Shown piece after piece: positions 8,483-15,854 of a stretch of DNA of 64,000 bases (within the stretch, counting starts at the first letter, position 1; each line of letters starts with the position of its first letter). Made by a program: the position numbers and the translations under genes. The DNA lies in NCBI GenBank assembly GCA_910585385.1, contig CAJUDV010000006.1:11576-75575 (forward strand), given 5' to 3'. The stretch comes from an uncultured Oscillibacter sp. GTDB lineage: Bacteria; Bacillota; Clostridia; Oscillospirales; Oscillospiraceae. A model generated the notes under the pieces. It was given only the letters and a program-made list of their open reading frames with translations. It searched no databases and was not told where the DNA came from.

Positions 8483-9691
8483 ATGAAACCGGAGAAAAAG
8501 CCCCTGGGGCTGTACATCCACATCCCCTTCTGCAAACAGAAGTGTACTTACTGCGACTTCTACTCCCTGCCGGACAGCGAGGCGCGGATGGACGACTACA
8601 CCGAGGCCCTGTGCGCCCACCTGACGGAGCTGGCCCCCTACGCCGCCGGGTATCTGGCGGACACGGTGTACTTCGGCGGCGGCACCCCCAGCTATCTTGG
8701 GGAGAAGCGGCTGGTGAAAATCCTGAAAACCGTTTTGAAAAAATACCATGTGACGAAGGACGCAGAGATCACCCTGGAGGCCAACCCCGACTCCGCCGGG
8801 GACTGGAAGACGCTGAAATCCCTGCGGAAGGCGGGATTCAACCGGATCTCCCTGGGGATGCAGTCCGCCTGTGACCAGGAGCTGCGGGAAATCGGCCGGG
8901 TCCACACATGGGACCAGACCGCCGCCGCCGTGGATGCCGCCCGGAAGGCGGGTTTTCAGAATCTCTCCCTGGACCTAATCTACGGCCTGCCCCATCAGAC
9001 CATAGAGCAATGGCGGAAGAACCTGGCCGCCGCCGTCTCCCTGGGGCCGGAGCACCTGTCCTGCTACGGGCTGAAGGTAGAGGAGGGAACGCCCCTCTTC
9101 GCCCAGAGGGAGGATGCGGCACTGCCGGACGATGAGGCCCAGGCGGAGCTGTACCTTTACACCGTGGAGTATCTGGCATCTCAGGGATACAGGCAGTATG
9201 AGATCTCCAATTTCGCCAGGGAGGGCCGCGCCTCCCGGCACAACCTGAAATATTGGACCCTGGGGGAGTACATGGGCTTCGGCCCCGGGGCCCACTCGGA
9301 CCTGGGCGGCGCCCGGTACGCCTATGAAAAGGACCTGGAGGGCTACATCCGGGGCGTGCGGGAGCACGGGCCCCTGCTGTCGGAAAGCGACCGCATCCCC
9401 CCCATGGACCGGGACATCGAGTGGCTGATGCTGGGACTGCGCACCGTACACGGCCTGGACCCCAAGACGTTTGAAAACCGGTTCCGCCGCCGGTTCCGGT
9501 GCTTCCTGCCCTTTCTGGAGGAGTGCCGGGAGGCGGGCTACGCCGTGTACGAGGAGAACCGCTGGCACCTGACGCCCCGGGGGTTCCTGGTGTCCAACCA
9601 GATCATCGGCGGGGTGCTGGACGCCCTGGCGGCGGAGAAGCGGCGCCGGGCGGAGGCCGCCGCCCGGGGCGATTTCCGGGTGGAGCGCTGA
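8483..9691 (+). CDS. hemW: Radical SAM family heme chaperone HemW
   Basis: A 402-residue radical SAM protein, long annotated as oxygen-independent coproporphyrinogen III oxidase. HemW proteins bind heme and insert it into respiratory enzymes and lack the true HemN activity. The 4Fe-4S cysteines are C17, C21 and C24 in IPFCKQKCTYCDF, the spacing seen in HemW. YFGGGTPSYL follows as the SAM-binding glycine-rich region, and a HemN C-terminal domain occupies about residues 290-370. The ATG at 8483 has GGAGGG at 8470-8475. The next gene begins 10 bases after the stop. Confidence 0.93.
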   Translation: MKPEKKPLGLYIHIPFCKQKCTYCDFYSLPDSEARMDDYTEALCAHLTELAPYAAGYLADTVYFGGGTPSYLGEKRLVKILKTVLKKYHVTKDAEITLEANPDSAGDWKTLKSLRKAGFNRISLGMQSACDQELREIGRVHTWDQTAAAVDAARKAGFQNLSLDLIYGLPHQTIEQWRKNLAAAVSLGPEHLSCYGLKVEEGTPLFAQREDAALPDDEAQAELYLYTVEYLASQGYRQYEISNFAREGRASRHNLKYWTLGEYMGFGPGAHSDLGGARYAYEKDLEGYIRGVREHGPLLSESDRIPPMDRDIEWLMLGLRTVHGLDPKTFENRFRRRFRCFLPFLEECREAGYAVYEENRWHLTPRGFLVSNQIIGGVLDALAAEKRRRAEAAARGDFRVER

Positions 9692-9701
9692 GGAGGAAAC
9701 C

Positions 9702-10736
9702 ATGCATGTCTACACCGCGGGCCAGTGGGCCCTGCTCTTTTACTTCTACTGCCTGTGCGGCTGGGTCTGGGAGTCCTGCTACGTCTCCGCCTGCCAGCGC
9801 CGGTGGGTGAACCGGGGATTTCTCCACGGGCCGCTGCTGCCCATCTACGGCTCCGGGGCCATCATCATCCTCTTCGCGGTCATCCCGGTGGAGGACAACC
9901 TGTATCTGGTGTGGCTCTTCGGCATGATTGCCGCCACGGCGCTGGAGTACGCCACCGGCGCGGCCATGGAGAGGCTCTTCAAGGTCCGCTACTGGGACTA
10001 CTCCAAGCAGAAATTCAATCTGAACGGCCACATCTGCCTCACCAGCTCCATCGCCTGGGGGTTCTTCTCCATTCTGCTGGTGCGGTTTATCCACCCGCCC
10101 GTGGGGCGGCTGCTGGCCCGGGTCCCCGCCTTGGTTGTAGACCCGGCGGCCCTGGCTCTCACCGCCGCCTTCACGGCGGACTTGGTCTGCTCCGTCCAGG
10201 CCGCCCTGGACCTCCGGGACGTGCTCACCCGCCTGACGGAGGAGAACGAGGAGCTGCGCCGCCTGGCCCGGCGGGCCGAGGTGGCCGCCGCCTTCGCCGG
10301 GGACGACCTGCGGAAATTTCGGGAGCGGACAGAGGTGGAGAAGCTGCTGCTGCAATCCCGCGTTCAGGAGGAGCTCCAGGACCTGCGTCAGGCCCGCGCC
10401 CGGCGGGCGGAGCGCCGTCAGGCCGCTTGGGAGGAGGCGCTGCGCCGCCGCGCCCAGGTCAAGCTGGAGGTGCTGGAGGCCATCGCAGAGGCCCTGGAGA
10501 CCTGCCGGGAGCATCTGGACAGCCTGCCGGGTCTGACGGAGGAGGCTCTGGCGGAACACCGGGCCGACCTGGAGGATGCCGTTGGCCGCCTGCGGCGGCG
10601 GGAGGCCGTCATCCGCACCCGGGAGCCCCGGAGCTACCGTCGCTCCCTGCGCATTCTGCGGGGCAATCCCTCTGCCATGGCCAGGGACTTTGGCGATGCC
10701 CTGGAGGCCCTGCGGGAGCTGACCGGGCGAAAATAA
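9702..10736 (+). CDS. Putative ABC-transporter type IV (CmpB/DUF1113) membrane protein with long coiled-coil tail
   Basis: Residues 1-165 are the PF06541-type membrane domain: the start LLFYFYCLCGWVWESCYVS, the NRGFLHGPLLPIYGSGAI loop, and YWDYSKQKFNLNGHICL. They form about five helices. Residues about 170-344 are a long charged, arginine- and glutamate-rich helix predicted to be a coiled coil in the cytoplasm. The family is named as an ABC permease but has no demonstrated transport function. It follows hemW by 10 bases with AGGAGGAAACC before the ATG, so it is probably co-transcribed with hemW. Confidence 0.8.
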   Translation: MHVYTAGQWALLFYFYCLCGWVWESCYVSACQRRWVNRGFLHGPLLPIYGSGAIIILFAVIPVEDNLYLVWLFGMIAATALEYATGAAMERLFKVRYWDYSKQKFNLNGHICLTSSIAWGFFSILLVRFIHPPVGRLLARVPALVVDPAALALTAAFTADLVCSVQAALDLRDVLTRLTEENEELRRLARRAEVAAAFAGDDLRKFRERTEVEKLLLQSRVQEELQDLRQARARRAERRQAAWEEALRRRAQVKLEVLEAIAEALETCREHLDSLPGLTEEALAEHRADLEDAVGRLRRREAVIRTREPRSYRRSLRILRGNPSAMARDFGDALEALRELTGRK

Positions 10737-10741
10737 CCATC

Positions 10742-10770
10742 CACAGGGGCGGCGAATTGCCGCCCCTGTG
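10742..10770 (+). terminator. Hairpin terminator after the CmpB-like gene
   Basis: CACAGGGGCGGC and GCCGCCCCTGTG form a perfect 12-bp stem with loop GAATT. Only a short T-rich stretch (CCGTCTTCT) follows. Confidence 0.6.
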
Positions 10771-10844
10771 CCGTCTTCTGCGGCCCATGCCTCCGGAGCC
10801 CTGTTGGGGTTTGACAAATTATCCCTTTTTTGAGGAAATAAATA

Positions 10845-10872
10845 TTGACAAATTGTGAACGAGGACTATAAT
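10845..10872 (+). promoter_or_regulatory. Consensus sigma-A promoter of the fatty acid transporter gene
   Basis: TTGACA (10845-10850) and TATAAT (10867-10872) are both perfect hexamers, separated by 16 bases. TTGACAAATT also occurs at 10811-10820, giving a 10-base direct repeat with a 34-base period that may be an operator. Confidence 0.85.
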
Positions 10873-10929
10873 AAAGACTGCAAAATCTCGGAGCATCCAC
10901 GTTTTAACAATTTATTAGGAGGAAAATCA

Positions 10930-12297
10930 ATGCTGAAAAAAATCTCCAACGGATGCGTGCGCATCATGAACCGGTGGCTGCCGGACCCGTTCCTGTTCGC
11001 CATCATTCTGACCATTGTAGTTTTCGTGGCCGCCTGCATCGGCACCGCCCAGAACCCCATCGAGATGATCTGGGCTTGGGGCGGCCGCGGCGGCACCGCC
11101 ATCGGCATGTGGAACCTGCTGGCCTTCTCCATGCAGATGGCCCTGGTGCTGGTGCTGGGCTCCGCCCTGGCCTCCGCCAAAGTCTGCAAGAACATCCTCA
11201 GCTCCATCGCCGGCATGGCCAAGGATAAGAAGAGCGCCATCCTCATCACCACCTTTGTCTCTACCATCTGCTGCTGGCTGAACTGGGGCTTCGGCCTCAT
11301 TGTGGGCGCCCTGCTGGCCAAGGAGATCGCCCGCCGCGTCAGCGATGTGGACTATCCCCTGCTGATCGCCTCCGCCTACTCCGGTTTCGTCATCTGGCAC
11401 GCCGGCCTCTCCGGCTCCATCCCCCTGGCTCTGGGCGGCGAGGGCTACACCATCGCCACCACCGGCCAGACCTTTGTGGCCCAGTCCGGCGACACCATGC
11501 TCCACCCCATGAACCTGCTGATGTGCCTGGTGATCCTGGTGGCCATGCCCTTCCTGAACTACGCTATGCACCCCGACAAGGAGCACACCGTTCTGGTAAA
11601 TCCCGCCGCGCTGGTGGAGGAGAAGGAGCGGGAGTACACTGTTGAGACCCCCGCTGAGAAGATGGAGCACAGCAAGATCCTCTGGGCCATCATCTGCGCC
11701 ATGGGTATCATTTACATCGTGTGGTTCTTCTGGACCAAAAAGACCTTCGTGCTGGACCTGAACATCGTCAACACCATCTTCCTGTTCCTGGGCCTGCTGG
11801 CCCACGGCGACCTGCGGAAGTACGTGGACGCCATTGGCGACGCCGCCGCGGGCTCCGCCGGCATCCTGCTGCAGTTCCCCTTCTACGCCGGCATCATGGG
11901 TCTGATGACCGCTACCAACGCCAATGAGGTGTGCCTGGCCGGCATCATCTCCGACTTCTTCGTCAACATTTCCACCGCCGTCACCTTCCCCGTGTGGACC
12001 TTCCTGTCCGCTGGCGTGGTCAACTTCTTCGTGCCCTCCGGCGGCGGCCAGTGGGCCGTCCAGGGCCCCATTGTCATGCCCGCCTCCACCAAGCTGAGCG
12101 TAGAGGCAGGCCGGGCCGCCATGGCCATCGCCTGGGGCGACCAGTGGACCAACATGATCCAGCCCTTCTGGGCCCTGCCCGCTCTGGGTGTGGCCGGTTT
12201 GAAGGCCAAGGACATCATGGGCTACCTGGTGGTGGTACTGATCTTTACCGGCATTGTGGCCTGCCTGGGCTTCCTGGCCTGGGGCCTGTTCTTCTAA
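10930..12297 (+). CDS. atoE: Short-chain fatty acid transporter, AtoE family
   Basis: A 455-residue polytopic membrane protein of the AtoE family, which carries acetoacetate, butyrate and similar acids across the cytoplasmic membrane. Typical segments are the RWLPDPFLFAIILTI start, LLAFSMQMALVLVLGSALA, CCWLNWGFGLIVGALLAKE and VPSGGGQWAVQGPIVMPA. The ATG at 10930 has a perfect AGGAGG (10917-10922). No CoA-transferase (atoDA) genes sit beside it; it is a single-gene unit with its own strong promoter and terminator. In a fermenter it may export butyrate or import acetoacetate; direction is not visible. Confidence 0.92.
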   Translation: MLKKISNGCVRIMNRWLPDPFLFAIILTIVVFVAACIGTAQNPIEMIWAWGGRGGTAIGMWNLLAFSMQMALVLVLGSALASAKVCKNILSSIAGMAKDKKSAILITTFVSTICCWLNWGFGLIVGALLAKEIARRVSDVDYPLLIASAYSGFVIWHAGLSGSIPLALGGEGYTIATTGQTFVAQSGDTMLHPMNLLMCLVILVAMPFLNYAMHPDKEHTVLVNPAALVEEKEREYTVETPAEKMEHSKILWAIICAMGIIYIVWFFWTKKTFVLDLNIVNTIFLFLGLLAHGDLRKYVDAIGDAAAGSAGILLQFPFYAGIMGLMTATNANEVCLAGIISDFFVNISTAVTFPVWTFLSAGVVNFFVPSGGGQWAVQGPIVMPASTKLSVEAGRAAMAIAWGDQWTNMIQPFWALPALGVAGLKAKDIMGYLVVVLIFTGIVACLGFLAWGLFF

Positions 12298-12321
12298 TTC
12301 CGGCAAATCCGCCTCATATGA

Positions 12322-12355
12322 AAAGTGCCCTCCGGCTCACGCCGGGGGGCACTTT
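12322..12355. terminator. Bidirectional hairpin terminator
   Basis: AAAGTGCCCTCCGGC and GCCGGGGGGCACTTT form a 15-bp stem (one G-T pair) with loop TCAC, separating atoE from the convergent MocR gene. Confidence 0.8.
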
Positions 12356-12359
12356 CGCG

Positions 12360-13745
12360 CTATTCCCCGAATATCTCCGTCAGCAGCTCCATGGCCCGGG
12401 GCAGATCCTCCGCCTCCAGGCCGGCGTAGTTCACCACCAGGGTATGCTCATACTCAGATCGGGGCAGGGCGGCGTATTCCGACAAAAAGCCCAGCCGCAC
12501 CCCCAGGGCCTCCCCCCGGCGGCGGAGCGCCTCATCGGACCGGGCCGTGTCCAGCCGCAGAAGGAAGTGAAGTCCCGCCCCCTGCTCTGAGATGGCAACG
12601 CGCCCCGCGAAGGGACTGGACCGGAAGGCCTCCAGCACCCGTGAACGGCGGGCGCGGTATTCCTTGCGCATCCGGGAGAGGTGCTGCTCGTAGTGCCCGC
12701 GGTCGAGGAACCGGGCCAGCACGTGCTGGTCCAGGGCCGGAACAGCGCAGGCGTAGAAGCCCAGCTCCCGGCGATACCGCTCCAGGAGCCTTGGCGGCAG
12801 CACCATGAACCCCAGGCGCATGGAGGGGGAGATGGTCTGGGAGAAGGTGTTCATATACACCACCCGCTCTCCGCCGTCAATGCTCTGGAGGGTTGGAATG
12901 GGACGGCCTGTAAAGCGAAATTCACTGTCATAGTCGTCCTCAATGATGACGCCGTCCCGCTCCTCCGCCCAGCGCAGCAGCGCCTGCCGCCGCCCGATGG
13001 GAGTCACCAGCCCCGTGGGGTAGTGGTGGGAGGGGGAGAGATGGAGCGCCCCGGCCCCGGAGGCGGCCAGGGCCGCCAGATCCACCCCCTGTCCATCCAG
13101 GGGCACCGGGCAGCAGGCCGCGCCGCACTTGGCATAGACCTGCCGGATTTTGGGATAGCCCGGGTCCTCCACGGCGAAAGCCGCCCCCGCCAGCAGCTGG
13201 GCCAGCAGGAGATAGAGGTACTCCGCCCCCGCCCCTACCACGATCTGTTCCGGGGCCACCGCCATGCCTTTCCTGTCCCGCAGGTCCCCGGCGATGGCCC
13301 GCCGCAGGGCGGGCAGTCCCTGGCGGTGCACGGGGGTCAGCAGGGCCTCTCCCCCCTCGGAGAGCACCTGCCGGATCAGGCGCGCCCACACGGACACCGG
13401 GAACCGCGCGGCGTCCACCTGGCCGCTCTTCAGATCCAGCCGCCAGGCAGGCTCCTCCGCCTCTTCCGCCGGCGTCCGGGCCGCCGGCGCAGCGGGCAGG
13501 CGCTCCACCGGGGCCGCAAAGAACCCCCGCCGGGGCCTGGAGAGCAGGAAGCCCTCCGCCTCCAGCTGCTGGTAGGCGTTCTCCACGGTGACGACGGAGA
13601 TCCTAAGATGCTCCGCCAGGGCCCGCTTGGACGGCAGCCGCTCCCCCGCCGCCAGGGTTCCCTCCAGAATGTCCTGCCGGATCCGCCGGTACAGATACTC
13701 GTACAGGGGCAGTCCGCCCCGTTCCTCCAGGGAATAGGTCAGCAT
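12360..13745 (-). CDS. MocR/GabR-type transcription regulator with aminotransferase-like domain (PLP lysine replaced)
   Basis: A 461-residue regulator. Residues about 10-75 are a GntR-type winged helix (ERLPSKRALAEHLRISVVTV) and about 100-460 a fold-type-I aminotransferase domain (VVGAGAEYLYLLLAQLL, IIEDDYDSEFRF). Most MocR proteins bind PLP through a lysine in an SFSK-like motif; here the motif reads NTFSQTISPSMRLGF, with Gln303 (codon at 12837-12839) in the lysine position, so covalent PLP binding looks lost. The ATG at 13745 has AGGAGG upstream. It diverges from an ECF S-component across a 36-bp palindrome, so it probably controls that gene and itself. PdxR-type relatives control vitamin B6 genes, but the missing lysine makes that link uncertain. 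Confidence 0.9.
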   Translation of the reverse strand: MLTYSLEERGGLPLYEYLYRRIRQDILEGTLAAGERLPSKRALAEHLRISVVTVENAYQQLEAEGFLLSRPRRGFFAAPVERLPAAPAARTPAEEAEEPAWRLDLKSGQVDAARFPVSVWARLIRQVLSEGGEALLTPVHRQGLPALRRAIAGDLRDRKGMAVAPEQIVVGAGAEYLYLLLAQLLAGAAFAVEDPGYPKIRQVYAKCGAACCPVPLDGQGVDLAALAASGAGALHLSPSHHYPTGLVTPIGRRQALLRWAEERDGVIIEDDYDSEFRFTGRPIPTLQSIDGGERVVYMNTFSQTISPSMRLGFMVLPPRLLERYRRELGFYACAVPALDQHVLARFLDRGHYEQHLSRMRKEYRARRSRVLEAFRSSPFAGRVAISEQGAGLHFLLRLDTARSDEALRRRGEALGVRLGFLSEYAALPRSEYEHTLVVNYAGLEAEDLPRAMELLTEIFGE

Positions 13746-13791
13746 GGATACGCCCTCCTTTCTGACCTTATAAAAAAAGTTAAATTTGAAC

Positions 13792-13827
13792 ATTGTCATC
13801 ATATCACAGCTGGGCTATGATGACAAT
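13792..13827. promoter_or_regulatory. 36-bp palindromic operator holding two mirror-image promoters
   Basis: ATTGTCATCATA (13792-13803) is repeated as its exact reverse complement at 13816-13827, and the centre holds CAGCTG on the same dyad axis. On the plus strand TTGTCA (13793-13798) and TATGAT (13816-13821) are 17 bases apart, facing the ECF gene. On the minus strand the same words (13821-13826 and 13798-13803) are 17 bases apart, facing mocR. Each half-site is thus the -35 of one promoter and the -10 of the other, and a likely site for the MocR protein. Confidence 0.75.
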
Positions 13828-13854
13828 ATCCATTGAGAAAAAGGAGTGTGCAGC

Positions 13855-14421
13855 ATGGAAAAGCTTTTGGAGCGGCCAACCTCCTCCAGCCGGACGAGAC
13901 TGCTGGCCATGACGGCCCTGTTCGCGGCCCTGGGCTGTGTGGCCACCACGGTGATTAAGGTGCCCTCCCCCACCGGCGGTTACATGAACCTGGGGGACAC
14001 GGCGGTGCTGCTGGGGGCCTATTTCCTGGGGCCCGCGTACGGCGCGCTGGCCGGGGGCATCGGCCCCGCTCTGGCGGACCTGCTGGGGGGATACCCCATG
14101 TATGTGCCGGGGACGCTGCTGATCAAAGCCGTGATGGCCGTGACGGCGGGTCTTCTGTACCGGCTCCTCCGGCGGCGGGGCCTCCCCGGCGTCATCGTCT
14201 GCGGCGCGGCGGGAGAAGTTCCCATGGTTCTGGGCTACTGGCTGTATGACGCCCTGCTGGTCTCCGCCGGAGGCGGGGCCTTTGGAAGCGCCCTGGCGGG
14301 GGCGGCGGCGGGAATCCCCAGCAACCTGGCGCAGGCGGCTTTCGGCGCTGCGGCGTCCACGCTGCTGCTGGCGGCCCTGCGCCGCAGCGGCTATGTGAGA
14401 AGGACGTTCCCCAATCTCTGA
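13855..14421 (+). CDS. ECF transporter S-component (vitamin-type substrate-binding subunit)
   Basis: A 188-residue membrane protein with six hydrophobic helices. The region LLAMTALFAALGCVATTVIKVP and the following GGYMNLGDTAVLLGAYFLGP resemble ECF S-components, which bind a vitamin or its precursor and work with a shared EcfT-EcfA energy module. No EcfA or EcfT gene is in the window, so this would be a group II (shared-module) system. The ATG at 13855 has AAGGAG 8 bases upstream. Divergence from a MocR gene suggests vitamin B6 as a candidate substrate; that is inference only. Confidence 0.83.
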   Translation: MEKLLERPTSSSRTRLLAMTALFAALGCVATTVIKVPSPTGGYMNLGDTAVLLGAYFLGPAYGALAGGIGPALADLLGGYPMYVPGTLLIKAVMAVTAGLLYRLLRRRGLPGVIVCGAAGEVPMVLGYWLYDALLVSAGGGAFGSALAGAAAGIPSNLAQAAFGAAASTLLLAALRRSGYVRRTFPNL

Positions 14422-14440
14422 GGCGCAAAGCGCGGATAAA

Positions 14441-14530
14441 AGTTTCGCACAAGCCTTTTCAAAGGCTTGTGGGGTCCTGGGGTCCTGGGGCAAAGCCCCG
14501 GGGCGCGCCCCGCAGGGCGCGAAATCCTTT
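14441..14530 (+). repeat. Dispersed hairpin-rich intergenic repeat, copy A
   Basis: The element begins GTTTCG, then has a hairpin AAGCCTTT/AAAGGCTT (14451-14468), a second CCTGGGGC/GCCCCGGG and a third around GCGCGCCC/GGGCGC. GCCTTTTCAAAGGCTTG is shared exactly with copy C at 62414-62475, and TTTCAAAGGCTTG with copy B near 38608. The 251-base gap between the ECF gene and the DUF975 gene holds this repeat and a terminator-like hairpin, and nothing coding that I can see. Confidence 0.7.
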
Positions 14531-14613
14531 TATTAAAGGTAAAACAGCAAACCTGAGAGCATCTTTGCCGCCTGCGGGCGGCAAACAGCTCCCCCTGCTC
14601 TTCGACACACAGA

Positions 14614-14645
14614 CGCCCCGGCGGGTTCTAAAACCCGCCGGGGCG
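14614..14645. terminator. Terminator-like hairpin downstream of the DUF975 gene
   Basis: CGCCCCGGCGGGTT and AACCCGCCGGGGCG form a perfect 14-bp stem with loop CTAA. There is no clear T-run on the minus strand, so termination efficiency is uncertain. Confidence 0.5.
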
Positions 14646-14672
14646 CTGTATCTTTATCTTGGCAAGGACGAG

Positions 14673-15518
14673 TCACATCTGTCCCCAGCCGCCGGTCCAG
14701 CCGCTGTCGGAGCCGTCCCCCAGCTGGGGCGGCTCGGCGCCCCAGCCCACGCCGGAGGTGCGCTTGGCAATTTCAAAGTACCCCAGCATCACGCACTGCC
14801 GGTTTGGCCAGTAGAACAGATTCACCACAAAGGACCATACGCCGGCCAGGACCGTCCACACCAGGAACTGCCCGGGGTGCAGGTACAGGGTCCAGGGCAC
14901 ATAGCTTCCGCCGGAGGCCATCTGGACGCCGGCGTTGACCAGATAGCCCACGACGGCGAAGATGGGAAGGGTGGACAGCAGCACCCATCCGAAGTAGCTC
15001 CAGTCCAGCATGAACAGCTGGCCCTTGTAACCCCAGGTCTGGCGCTTGCTCATGTCCAGGGCCTCCATGGCGCCGATTCCGGGGTTCTCACAGAGGTTGT
15101 AGAGGGCGAACTGGTAGCGGTAGGCGGCCACGATGCCGGGGATGATGAAGAGCATGGACCACAGCACAATGAACAGGGACATCACCAGCTCCAGGACGAT
15201 GATCTTCCCCACGAAGGAAAAGCCGTCGAAGAGCGTCAGGTACTCCGCCCGTTCCCCCCGGCGAATCGCCATGCAGTAAAGCACAAAGCCCACGGACAGC
15301 ACGGCCCCCAGAAAGGAGGCCAGTATGGTGACAAACAGCCCCACCGGGCTGATCAGGCTGTCGGAGGAGCCCCGGTTGGCAATGGTGTCCACCAGGTTCA
15401 GCAGCAGCCCCAGCCCCAGGTACAGCGCCGCCATTCCTTTGGGGGAAACCTGGGCGGTGACAAGCATCTCCCGCGTCTCCGCCTTCAGCCGTTTTCTGTC
15501 AATGAGTTCCGCCATCAT
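14673..15518 (-). CDS. DUF975 family integral membrane protein
   Basis: A 281-residue membrane protein with about five or six helices. It carries the DUF975 core: IIPGIVAAYRYQFALYNL, then NPGIGAMEALDMSKRQTWGYKGQLF, and further helices to about residue 245, ending in a glycine-rich tail. Function is unknown; some relatives sit near stress or cell-envelope genes. The first of two adjacent ATGs (15518) has GGAGGT 8 bases upstream. A TTGTCA-N17-TAAACT promoter lies just upstream. It diverges from the Rnf operon. Confidence 0.83.
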   Translation of the reverse strand: MMAELIDRKRLKAETREMLVTAQVSPKGMAALYLGLGLLLNLVDTIANRGSSDSLISPVGLFVTILASFLGAVLSVGFVLYCMAIRRGERAEYLTLFDGFSFVGKIIVLELVMSLFIVLWSMLFIIPGIVAAYRYQFALYNLCENPGIGAMEALDMSKRQTWGYKGQLFMLDWSYFGWVLLSTLPIFAVVGYLVNAGVQMASGGSYVPWTLYLHPGQFLVWTVLAGVWSFVVNLFYWPNRQCVMLGYFEIAKRTSGVGWGAEPPQLGDGSDSGWTGGWGQM

Positions 15519-15572
15519 GGTGGGACACCTCCAATTTCTTTTAAAGTGACCGGGCGCCCCGGCTCTGCTCAC

Positions 15573-15601
15573 AGTTTACCACATTCCGGCGGACTTGACA
15601 A
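15573..15601 (-). promoter_or_regulatory. Sigma-A-type promoter of the DUF975 gene
   Basis: On the minus strand TTGTCA (15596-15601) and TAAACT (15573-15578) are 17 bases apart. The 336-base gap 15519-15854 contains this promoter, the rnf promoter, and no ORF of note. Confidence 0.6.
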
Positions 15602-15711
15602 GGGAGGCGGCGAGGAGGAGGGGAATTCCTCCATATCCGTCAAAAGATCCCCTATCTGTCAGGACGGCGTGAAAAAAAGGTGAATTCCAGCAAAAACCGT
15701 CGTTCACAGTC

Positions 15712-15740
15712 TGGACATTTCTTAAAACAGGGTGTAGAAT
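15712..15740 (+). promoter_or_regulatory. Putative promoter of the rnf operon
   Basis: TGGACA (15712-15717) and TAGAAT (15735-15740) are 17 bases apart, leaving a leader of roughly 108 bases before rnfC. Confidence 0.5.
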
Positions 15741-15854
15741 ATAGAACAGTATGTGATAGAGACGCCAGAGCGCAGTCCGCCCCGTCCCAGGCCGGTGGAT
15801 GGGGCTTTCCCCGCGCGGAAGGCCGCTATCAGGAGTAAAAATGAGGTGAAGACT

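Noticed and set aside
13855..14421. Firm naming of the ECF S-component as a vitamin B6 transporter
   Set aside because: The only support is divergence from a MocR gene, and that MocR protein lacks the PLP lysine.
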